A stretch of DNA of 64,000 bases, taken from assembly GCF_905147365.1 (NCBI RefSeq), contig NC_056425.1, positions 8,563,501 to 8,627,500 of the forward strand. The letters are read 5' to 3'. The translations under genes and the position numbers were made by a program. Positions 1 through 9,455 of the stretch are shown piece after piece. This DNA comes from Aricia agestis (taxonomy: Eukaryota; Arthropoda; Insecta; Lepidoptera; Lycaenidae). The notes below the pieces were generated by a model. It was not told where the DNA came from. It made no database searches and saw nothing but the letters and a program-made list of their open reading frames with translations. Within the stretch, counting starts at the first letter, position 1. Each line of letters opens with the position of its first letter.

Positions 1-626
1 TAGAATAACGGCAAATAAGATAATTAAAGTAATACTAATTGTTGTTGGTTTAGGTGGCAATCTGCTAAGAATTTGTTTAAATTCTTTGTACAAGAAGTCT
101 TTAAATTCTTTGAAAAAACCTATATGTATATTTTATTGCTTTAATAGGACAACTAGTAACAAATCAAGTAAAGATTACTCAGTCTAAATCAAATGATTTA
201 GACTGAGTAAAGTTTTACTTGATCTCTGCCGTATCCTCGAGCGCAACATACATGTAGTTTCCAAGCGAAAATCAAACCCGGGACTTCCAAATAAAGGCCC
301 AACCTTTAAACCACTACACCACTACTCTATAGGAAAGTGGTGAATAGTCCAGGAATGTCGGAAGCCCATTCACCTTAACGGTTTTGATGGGCGATGGCGC
401 GGAACTGTGAAAACCCTGGGCTCGGCAGAGGATCGGTCGTGGGAAAGCCATTTCCATTGCCAAATAATAGATTTCACTATTTGCCTATTGATAAATAGAC
501 TGGCTATAGCTTGTTGAATAGGTTTGCTTGGTTGAGCAAAAGGAGTGTTTTTGTTATGGTTTTTGGGAGTTTGGTTTGTTGCATTCTTTAGAATTTTGTT
601 TGTATGAACTGTTGTAATATTTTTTA
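1..626. other. Intergenic, no gene seen
   Basis: Apart from the SINE-like fragment at 240-330, I see no coding exon or recognisable element in this AT-rich stretch. A short inverted repeat (AAATCATTTGATTT-type) lies around 170-225. Confidence 0.5.
240..330 (-). repeat. tRNA-derived SINE head (fragment)
   Basis: On the minus strand there is an A-box-like TGGTGTAGTGG (plus 311-321), followed about 50 nt later by a B-box-like GGGTTTGATTTTC. The order and spacing resemble an RNA polymerase III promoter from a tRNA-derived SINE. The B box deviates from the consensus and no tail or target duplication is evident, so this is a decayed fragment. Confidence 0.4.
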
Positions 627-1123
627 TCTATATATTAATACGTGAGAGAAAAACTTTGTAACCCTTTTTACGAAAAATGGGGAAACGTAGGTGCATGAAA
701 TTTCGCACAGTTATAGTTTATATGGTGAAGGAGTGCATCGAGCTAATATTATTTTAAAATGATGCTTTTATCATATATATTTTTAACAAATAAAATGTTA
801 CACCCACTACGACACTACTACTAGGAAAAATGACAGCTTTTTGAGTGACAAGCCTATACATACGAATTAAACTTAATTTAACTTTATTTATGGTTGAAGT
901 CTGTTGACAAGAAGTTGACAAATTGAAAATGGATTATTGTTTTTTTTTATTTAATTTTAGATACTATTAGACAATGCTTAAACGGCCAGTCTGAGATCAG
1001 CTGAGACCCAGAGACAAGAATTGAAAAAAACTATGATGAAGTCAATATTTTTTACAAAATATAGATAGTAGTCCTAATGTAGTTGCAAGTAAGGTCGAAT
1101 TTCGACCATTGGGCGATCTCTAG
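627..1123 (+). mobile_element. Non-autonomous Helitron, copy A
   Basis: The element begins TCTATATATT after an A and ends GCGATCTCTAG before a T, the A|T insertion typical of Helitrons with no target duplication. A hairpin (GGTCGAATTTCGACC) lies about 12 nt upstream of the terminal CTAG, as expected of a Helitron 3' end. A second copy lies in opposite orientation at 7314-7764. There is no Rep/helicase ORF, so it is non-autonomous. Confidence 0.75.
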
Positions 1124-1175
1124 TATATATAATCTTTTCACAATGGATTATTCATTTCTACACATATATAATATA

Positions 1176-1497
1176 AATAGCTGTCCCGGCAAACGTTTCT
1201 TTGCCATATAAAGTATTTCGCCCGTATTATTTTATTGAAGTGACTAAATAAGTATGTCACCATGGCAACGTCCATCGCTATCCCGTCGCACAAACAATGG
1301 TCGCCGTCAGTCTCGAGTTGTAATAATTTACTATTATTTATTCAACAAATGCACTTATCAATATAAAAGTACCCAGTAGCCGATTCTCAGACACACTGAA
1401 TATGCATATTATGTATACAATTTGGTTAAAATCAGTAAAGCCGTTTCGGAGGAGTACGCGGCCTAACATTTTGACACGAGAATTTTATATATAAGAT
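1176..1497 (-). mobile_element. LEP1-like Helitron fragment
   Basis: The sequence TAGCTGTCCCGGCAAAC at the left end is the reverse complement of a common lepidopteran Helitron 3' end, here with a degenerate CTAG. The interior CCGTTTCGGAGGAGT and the ATATATAAGAT end also match that family from memory. Boundaries are approximate. Confidence 0.5.
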
Positions 1498-1594
1498 TTA
1501 ACTGTTCACTAACCCACTTCATCTACTCATGTTTTTGTCACTAAATGTGAGGAGTGACTGTCCGTCTATCTATCTTACCACTTCATTCTTATAT

Positions 1595-1840
1595 GGGCCG
1601 CGCCACACCGGAATGGCAGCGGCGATATGCGGCGGCATATTATGATTTTAAATTTTATCTTCATTATTGTAATACATAGTATCGCTTGAGAAATCGCGGC
1701 CGCTGGCGACCACGAGCGGCCAAGCGTGGCCGTAGACTTCTCAAGCAATACTAGGTATTGCAATAATGAAGATAAAGTTTAAAATCATATGACGCTGAAG
1801 GTGCTCGCCTCGCCGCTGCCATTCCGGTGTAGCGCGGCCC
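1595..1840. mobile_element. MITE, family GGGCCGCG (long copy)
   Basis: Terminal inverted repeats of about 30 bp (GGGCCGCGCCACACCGGAAT and its complement) flank a second, inner inverted repeat rich in GATTTTAAA and TCTTCATTATT. A 76-bp relative with the same ends lies at 61683-61758. Confidence 0.8.
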
Positions 1841-2038
1841 TAGCCATAAAGTTAATATACCTATCGGAATAGAGAAACAAAGGCCTGAGCAAGCGAGATG
1901 TCACTATAAGTAACACTGCGTGGTAAAAAGAGACGTGTGATACATGATTGCAGAACTCTTTTTTTGACGTCCAGTCGGCAGGTGCCGCACGTTGACAATT
2001 TAATCTCAAAGAATTCATGCTCAATCATGCTTGTGTAA

Positions 2039-2196
2039 CGGCCGTTCCCAATATTTGATCTATTTCTGGTTTTGCCCTACTAGAGATAGGAATAGCTCAC
2101 AATTGACATAAAATATATGTCTCTCATGTCTAATGTGAGCTATTCCTATCTCTAGCAGGGCAAAACCAGAGATAGATCAAATATTGGGAACGGCCG
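2039..2196. mobile_element. Palindromic MITE with TAA target duplication
   Basis: The 158-bp element has about 60-bp near-perfect inverted repeats starting CGGCCGTTCCCAATATTTG and is flanked on both sides by TAA. A 3-bp TWA duplication is characteristic of PIF/Harbinger-type DNA transposons, so this is probably a non-autonomous derivative. Confidence 0.8.
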
Positions 2197-2970
2197 TAAG
2201 TGTATACGTAGACATATTTTTCACACAGGTGAAAGCCAATTTCGGTTACGTTTGACAGCTCGAGATTGTTGCTCTATTCCGCTAGGTACATTAACTTTAT
2301 GGCCCTAACACAGCCATTTAGATGAAGAGTGTGAGGTACTTTGATTACCAAAAAAGGATATCTAGGATAGTTTTTGTTACGGAGAAATGTACATTCTAGT
2401 GCGATTGACAAATTGCTACAAAACAAAACGAAATTGCAAACTAAGTACATCGAGTGGTTAGTAATTTGGTAAAGTGTCTTAGCATACAACACTAGCGAAG
2501 TAAAATTTACATAGTAACTATTTAAATATCTGTGTAGTATATAGCTTAGGATCACTATTTTTAGTAAAAGAATAAACAGAAAAACCCAGAAAACGTCATA
2601 AATGAGGTGTGTTACACGATAATTTGTAAAACTAATATTATGTTATATTATAAACTGATAACAAAACAATTTAGCACCGAACAAAGTAAAGATAATGTTT
2701 GCTTTACAAACTACAGACTACAGACAGAGTTTTCTTTCCCTCGGAAAAGTGATACTTACGTAGTCCGCATAAAGCACCTCTCAGGGGTAAAATAAAGCAG
2801 AATAATCCGTAAATACATTGGAAAATATATAAAAATATTTACATTTCCAGTTAGCTGAAAACACGCCCCTGTGCTAATTATGACGTAGACGGTCAATACT
2901 TTGCAGAAAATATTATTCTAGGATGTTTATTAGATGTATCAATTTTGTCCAGACTAGGAACTTTTGTGCA

Positions 2971-3118
2971 TCTATATATATAAAAATGGATTTTCAAATG
3001 TGTTAGTCGCACTAAAACTCGAAAATGGCTGGACGGATTGGGCTGATTTTAGTCTTAAAATATTCGTAGAAGTCCAGGGAAGGTTTTAAAGTGACACGAA
3101 GTTCACCGGGACAGCTAG
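2971..3118 (+). mobile_element. LEP1-like mini-Helitron, 148 bp
   Basis: Starts TCTATATATA after an A and ends CAGCTAG before a T. A second copy of exactly 148 bp lies at 59133-59280 and differs by only a few substitutions. The 59-kb copy has a paralogous empty site that confirms the ends. Confidence 0.85.
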
Positions 3119-3150
3119 TTACTGATATAAATTATAAATATTTTTATTAA

Positions 3151-3288
3151 GGACCTGTTTCACCACTTCCTGATAAGTGACGAATAGGATATCTACCAAT
3201 TAACTTGACAGAGGAAGTATGGAGAACCTGTCAATAAAGTTGTAAATAGCTTATTCGGCACTTTATCAGAAAATGGTGAAACAGGCCC
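3151..3288. mobile_element. MITE family GGCCTGTTTCACCAC, copy 1
   Basis: Inverted ends GGACCTGTTTCACCACTT / GGTGAAACAGGCCC, flanked by TAA on both sides. Other copies lie at 28410-28537 (TAA) and 48148-48257 (TTA). The TWA duplication points to a PIF/Harbinger-derived MITE. Confidence 0.85.
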
Positions 3289-3311
3289 TAAGTGTACATA
3301 ATAAACTTATG

Positions 3312-3504
3312 TATAGTTCTTGCAATCTACGAGTGCGCGGCGCGGCGCCCTGAGTTGTGTGAGTGACCATAATTATCTATACACGCGTACATGGCTCGCT
3401 CGCTACTGACTGCTCCGTTAGGTGCGCACACTAACGAAAATGTCTATTCGTATTTCCAACTACAAATAAAGGCTACGCGCGCTCGTAGATTGCAAGAACT
3501 ATAG
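3312..3504. mobile_element. MITE with TATAGTTCTTGCAATC ends
   Basis: About 30-bp inverted repeats (TATAGTTCTTGCAATCTACG at the left, complement at the right) enclose a GC-rich centre. The element abuts a LEP1-like Helitron remnant on its right. Confidence 0.7.
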
Positions 3505-3706
3505 TATAATAGATGATGCCCACAACTCTGTTGTGCCAAAATTCGATTATCGCGCGGGAACAGCAAATTTTTCAGGAATAAAAAGTATCCTACCTCCTTT
3601 CCCGGCACTGGAAGTATCTCCATACTAATTTTCAGCAAAAACGGTCTACGGTTTACAGACCAACAGACAACAGACTTTAGCATTTTTTTTATAATATTAG
3701 TATGGA
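3505..3706 (-). mobile_element. LEP1-like Helitron (reverse)
   Basis: The right end ATAATATTAGTATGGA is the complement of the common 5' start TCCATACTAATATTAT. The left part is a degraded version of the 3' end. The interior carries the usual CGGTCTACGGTTTACAGAC and ACAGACAACAGACTTT type sequence. Confidence 0.65.
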
Positions 3707-4616
3707 TATTTAAAGCTATGATATATTTTGTAACAAGTAAATTTGAGAACACGCATATAAACGTTCCTGCAATAAAAAAGTAAAGTATTTTAGGCGCCAT
3801 GCCCGCCAAAACCGTGAAACTATATTTTTATGTAGGTAATGAACCTGTTGCCTAAAACTTCGGTGCCCCTAAATCTCTATACCTATATGGCAACCGTTAA
3901 TTTTTCATTAAACTCAGTTCAGTTAATAAAACGTGAAGAGGTATTAGAATGATAGACAGACACGCTGTTGACATTAAAATATTTATAGTAAGGATTATGT
4001 GAATATTTACATTAAGGGCCTTATCACACTGGCGATTAGCGAGAGATTTTAAAGCGACGCGACTGCGCAGCGTATGGATGTGTGGATGTATGGATGTTTG
4101 TTACTCTTTCACGCAAAAACTACTAAACGGATTTGAATGAAACTTTACAATAATAATAATAGCTCAAAATGGGGGAGGTGTTATGTTCGTTTTCTTATGT
4201 TCAACGATTACTCCGCCGTTTGTTAACCGATTTTCAAAATTTTTCTTTTGGTATATAGGGTATCATCCCAATTTGGTATTATATTCACAAAAGTGGTGAT
4301 CTGATGAAGGATCCTTAAGTAATCGAGGGAACTCCTCAAAATGTATAGGGAAACATGTGGTGACTTTAGTTTCGTGAGAAGTATTCTAAGCATAATATGC
4401 TACCAACAAGTAACATTTTGCACTGAGGTATAGCTGGTATACCATGGTTCGGAATGTGCTGCGAGAACTCCTGATTCTTTATAGATACAAGTTTGGGAGT
4501 TTCGGCGTTGTTTTAAGAACGGAAAGCATATGCTACTATGCAAATTACATTCATCATCACTACCATATTATACCATGCATCGTTCCATGATGGTTATAAA
4601 GCGATAATTAAAAAAA
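3707..4616. other. Intergenic, decayed repeat sequence
   Basis: No gene seen. The part near 4060-4160 (ATGGATGTTTGTTACTCTTTCACGC, then ACTACTAAACGGATTTGAATG) resembles the interior of LEP1-like Helitrons, without clear ends. Confidence 0.4.
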
Positions 4617-4981
4617 TCTATACCTACCTAATATTATAAACCTAAAGAGTATGTTTGCTTAAACGCGTTAATCTCAGGAACTACAGGTCCGATTTAAAAA
4701 CTTATTTCAATGTTAGATAGCTCATTTATCGAGTAAGACTATAGGCTATATTATATTATCACGCTAAGACTAATACGACCGAAGAAACTCAGGAAAATGT
4801 GGGAAAAACGGGGGAAATATTAGAAATTACGAACTACTAGAGCAATATTTATGGCAATATTTGGCACAGATAAAGAGTAGACCAAGTGAAGGGAGTAGGG
4901 ACATAAGCTATTTTTATGGGAAAATGTACGGTTTCCGTAAAATTCCTAATTTACGCGGGCGGAGCCGCGCGGGACATCTAG
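4617..4981 (+). mobile_element. Helitron, 365-bp family, copy 1
   Basis: Begins TCTATACCTACCTAATATTA after an A and ends GGGACATCTAG before a T. The interior ACGCGTTAATCTCAGGAACT and the GCGGGCGGAGCCGCGCGG near the 3' end recur in the same order at 48783-49127. Confidence 0.75.
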
Positions 4982-5224
4982 TAAGATATATAGATATTAA
5001 ATAACTTCCGAAACAATTGCCCTTTACTTCGCCCTAGTCAGCTAAAAGTGTAAATGACATTAATTGTTAAGTTTTTCCAACAACAAAACGTGGAAGCGTT
5101 TTCATCTGACCCTTCAAAACCCATTGTTTCTATTACATACAAATGTCAGAGGACATACTGCATGCACATTACACATTGCATAATAATGATCCACACATGC
5201 ATAATCTGCATACACATTACACAT

Positions 5225-5405
5225 ACGTGGGAGAGCCATGCTTCGGCACGAATGGGCCGGCTCGACCGGATAAATACCACGTTCTCACAGAAAACCGGCG
5301 TGAAACAGCGCTTGCGCTGTGTTTCGCCGAGTGAGTGAGTTTACAGGAGGCCCAATCCCCTAACCCCTACCCTATTCCCTTCCCTACCCTCAACTATTAC
5401 CACTT
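5225..5405 (+). mobile_element. ACGTGGGAGAGCC SINE-like element, 5' half
   Basis: Matches the first half of an interspersed family present six times in the window (ACGTGGGAGAGCCATGCTTC, then GTGAAACAGCGCTTGCGC). It stops within the CCCTAC/CCCTTCCC-rich middle and has no tail. The family resembles what is called Metulj in butterflies; that name is from memory and unchecked. Confidence 0.8.
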
Positions 5406-6284
5406 CTACAATTTATATTTTTTCCACCGAGTTCGTAGCATAACCAAAACCTTTTCGGCTATGAACCTTAAAAACTCTAGGGCCATCTTGCACCAATCCG
5501 AGTTAAAGTTAAACTTGTTTTAAAATATTATGCCTCTTCTTTCCTTATTATGAGGGACGAGGGGAATGACGCACTGTTTAACCCATGGTTAATTTCAACC
5601 CAAATTGACTTAAGTCATAAATACATGAAAGGTTTGTTGAGTGAATAAAAGATTTTTAAGTCCATATTAAATTCTATTGAGGAGTAATAAGATGGTTAAG
5701 ATACCAGATATTGTTTCGTCTACAATATGGACATGAGAAAATTATTAATAAAAGTGAATGCCTAATTTATTAAAATTCCAATATGCAAAGTGGGTAGATT
5801 TGAATCGAAATTATCTTAGGCATCATGACTACATATTAATTTACAGCATTTCTTTTCATGTTTAGATTCGTAATAAAGTTGTACCTTTCGTACAACTTTA
5901 ACTTTCAAGTCTGGAAAAAATGTAAGAACTAGCAACACTTACTTGTCGTCTTCGAGCCAATCCCGAAACACAAGCACTATTCACTTCACGAGTGCACCAC
6001 GGGGCTGTTGAGACCGAATTGTCAATATTCAAACACCATAGTCCAGTTAAAATACATATGGGGGGAATGACAATGGTCACCGAAGGTTCCGCACCGCTGG
6101 CTCTCCATACATCTGACCGAATCTGAATCATGATGAGTCTGTGCACGAAACCTCATAATTACACATAGTTGTAGGATTATCCTCAAATAATGATCACCCT
6201 ATTGAGGAGTTGTAGGATTATCTTTAAACATGGTCATCCTACAGGAGAGTTCAAACGTTTAAAGATATGCTACGAGTTTCTAGC
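5406..6284. other. Intergenic, no gene seen
   Basis: AT-rich. Short tandem-like phrases at 6166-6245 (GTAGGATTATC and its variants, twice) suggest a small local duplication. No coding exon is supported. Confidence 0.4.
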
Positions 6285-6475
6285 TACGTAGCAATGCTAC
6301 GGTAGAAATTAACTTTATATATAATTGCTCGGAATCGGCTCCAACGATTTTCATGAAATTTAATATATAGGGGGTTTCGGGGGCGATAAATCGATCTAGC
6401 TAGGAATCATTTTTGGAAAATGTCATTTTATTCGTGTTTTAACGAATACCGAGCAAAGCTCGGTCAAATAGCTAG
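6285..6475 (+). mobile_element. Helitron 3' end
   Basis: The right end has a hairpin (ACCGAGCAAAGCTCGGT) followed after a few bases by CTAG and a T, the standard Helitron 3' architecture. The 5' boundary is not clear. Confidence 0.55.
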
Positions 6476-7313
6476 TGTATATTTAATCATCATTAAATTA
6501 AAGTTGAGCAATCATTATATGTCTAAGAACGTCTCATACAAAATAAAACTTTTATACTCAGTGTAGACCAGCTCTGTCCGTATACAGAGAGTATAATAAT
6601 TATATCAGTACGTGTCAGTACCTACATACTATACACACTGTATAAACAAGCGTATTTTTTTTTCAAAGAATTTCTTATGCTCCTTTCAGCAATAGATATA
6701 CGGAAGGTTTTCATGGAGAATATAGTTTGCGTACGTGCGAAACCAGAATTACTTGCATATGACATACGTAGTACTTAAATATAATACTCACAGAAATTAA
6801 TGTCTGGACAAGTAACTAATATCTATAAACTCAGTGACCCCAAACCGTGCGCTTTTCCGGAAACACATCACAAAGGAGTCCGTCATTTCAACATGGCGGC
6901 GCGGCCAGTCGCAGATACAATCAAATTACAATATTCTTTTATACCCTGACCTTGGGTGGATGAAAATGGACAGAATTCGCAAAATTAATCCAAAAACAAT
7001 GACTAATTTATCTCCAATCAAAGGTCGAAAATGGCGAGTTATGTCATTGTAACTAAATTAACAAAGGTACAGTCAGGGACATTTTATGAATAAAAAATTT
7101 ACAGAGCAAGATGGGACTTAGGCTGAATTTATATAAGTCCGCCCGAACGCGCGGCTTGGCGGCTATAAAGCGAGATTACAAGCAAAATATATATAACACG
7201 GTCACATTAATTAACTAGACGCATGGTTTGATGACGTCATTATGAAGCGGGGATGTTATTACATTCCAGTGATGCGTCAAGTTAATGTGACCATGTTGAG
7301 GTGTTATTTAAAA
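6476..7313. other. Intergenic, one small inverted repeat
   Basis: No gene supported. An inverted repeat at about 7196-7309 (ACGGTCACATTAATTAAC versus GTTAATGTGACCATGTT) is probably a small MITE. Confidence 0.4.
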
Positions 7314-7764
7314 CTAGAGATCGCCTAATGGTCGAAATTCGACCTTAGGACTACCACCTATATTTTGTAAAAATCATAATTTATTTCAACTCTTGTCTCT
7401 GGGACTTAGCTGATCTCAGACTGGCCGTGTAAGCACTGTCTAATAGTATCTAAGATTCATTTTCAATTTGTCACCTTGTTGTCAACAGACTTCAACCATA
7501 AATAAAAGAGTATAATTCGTATGTATAGGCTTGTCACTCAAAAATCTGTCATTTTTCCTAGTGTGTGTGTTGTAGTGTGTGTAATGTTTTATTTGTTAAA
7601 AAAATATATGATAAAAGCATAATTTCAAAATAATATTAGCTCGATGCACTCCTTCACGATATAAACTATAACTGTGCAAAATTTCATTCACCTACGTTTC
7701 CCCATTTTTCGCCAAAAGGGATACAAAGTTTTTGGCTCACGTATTATACCGTACCACGTATAGA
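7314..7764 (-). mobile_element. Non-autonomous Helitron, copy B (reverse)
   Basis: Reverse-orientation copy of the element at 627-1123. CTAG lies at 7314-7317 with the same AGGTCGAATTTCGACC hairpin beside it, and the 5' end TCTATACG lies at 7764. Both junctions are A|T. The interior matches copy A over most of its length. Confidence 0.75.
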
Positions 7765-7982
7765 TAAGTAAATGACAGGGCGTCCGCGCTGCTATTTAAA
7801 TAAATCGTTACAAAATATTTTGCTTGTGATCTCGCGGTACAACGGCCAAACCGCGCGTTCGTGCGGACGCATGTTATAAACACAGCCTTATGATGGGTAT
7901 CGCAATTCGCAAGCGTCATGACCCTGTTCGTGTCACACTTGTGACATCTAACTTCGCCACCAAAATCAGCGAATACATTTTG

Positions 7983-8885
7983 ACAAGCGCTCTTACAGAC
8001 GAACGGCACGTGTCGGCGGCATGGTCGGCGGCAGTTGACGGCACGTGTCGGCGGCAGTTAACGGCAGTCGACGGCAGCCGACGGCAGCCGTTGACAATTT
8101 ATGACGCTTGCAGGGGACCTACCACGACCTTTCCTAAAATGATCATGTTTCCAGAAAGCTTTGTTGTAAGATTACAATAACATTACCGTACTCACTTTTC
8201 AAATATAATTTTACTAAAAAACAGTAAAAAATGCAAAATGTTGTTAAATCCGCTGTGAAATATCAACTTTTTTAAGATCGCTAGCTTGACGTTAAAGTAA
8301 TTATTGCTTATCTGTCAAACGGTGTCGCTTAGTACTCGTAGAGGTGGTGGTAGGCCCCCAGTTGTGACGTACCGCCTAAAGGTAAGCGGTCACAGGTCGG
8401 TATCATACGCAACGGACGTCTCGCATCAAATGGATAATTTTTTCACATGACTTCCGCTAAATCGACAGCGTATGGATTATCGAATAGTCTAGTAAATGAA
8501 TGCTCAAAAGGGGCGTTTGGATGGAATAGTCGAAAGCAGAAATTTTGACTTAGAAACTTTGTTTGGACTAATTTGAAGGTAAACATACTGTCTAGTCAGT
8601 AATCCGTACGCTGCTGATACAGTGGACGTACTGTAAAAAAAATATCCGTTTGATGCGAGACGTCCGTTGCGTACGATACCGACCTGTGGACCTTTACCTT
8701 TACGCGCTATGTCACAACTACACGCGTGATAAACTGTCGACGGCTGCCGTCGACTGCCGCCGACTGCCGCCGACACGTACCGTCGACTGCCGTCGACTGC
8801 CGCCGACACGTGCCGTCGTCTGCCGTCGACTGCCGCCGACGCGTGCCGCCGACACGTGGCGTTCGTCTGTAAGCGCTCTAAGCTC
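7983..8885. mobile_element. About 0.9-kb foldback element with GC-rich arms
   Basis: The left arm CTTACAGACGAACGGCACGT is the complement of the right arm ACGTGGCGTTCGTCTGTAAG. The subterminal regions hold runs of GTCGGCGGCAGT / GTCGACGGCAG units. A second, inner inverted repeat (CGGTATCATACGCAACGGAC at about 8399 and its complement at about 8660) makes the whole nearly palindromic. The open frames here are by-products of the repeats. Confidence 0.75.
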
Positions 8886-9455
8886 ACTGATCGGAAATTC
8901 GTAAGGAGAGTGAGTAAGTAGGAGTAAGCTCTTTCTTTTTCTTTCGCGCGGTGAAAATTCATGACTGCTCCGTTTCTTTTTCAGTTTTAGCGGTACTTCC
9001 GGTGTTTCTGCCGTTTTTTTATATTTCGTGAACAGAAACCATTTCTATAATTGTAACTGCAGTTTGCTAAAAGTGGAATGTGATTGTTTTGAACCAAATA
9101 TTATAATCTCATTATCAATATTGTTCAGTAGGTGTCACAAATATGTATCGAAATAATTCAAGATAGTTGCATTGATTGACAAAATAAGTGCGATCATTAT
9201 CAATGAAAAGTATCTAGGTCAGTTGTTTATCAGTTACTTATCATAATAATATCAGTTATCACGTAAACAATCGATGATCAATGATTATTGTCAGAGGCAG
9301 AGGTTCCTCTAACCAGTACAGTCCTATTTGCCCCTTCTTTCTCCACAAAAATATTGAATATAAAGTGAATTTTAGCTCCTATGTGGCGAGAGTCTCGATG
9401 CATCATTTACCTTCGAGAAGTTCGGGGCGATAGGAGTAGGAGCGCAAAATATTAC
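8886..9455. other. Intergenic, no gene seen
   Basis: AT-rich DNA with scattered ATCAATGAT / TTATCA motifs around 9100-9280. No exon, RNA gene or repeat with defined ends is visible. Confidence 0.4.

Noticed and set aside
8504..8962. 152-aa frame with repeated RRHVSAAVDG
   Set aside because: Produced by the GC-rich subterminal repeats of the foldback element; repeats in several frames are open.
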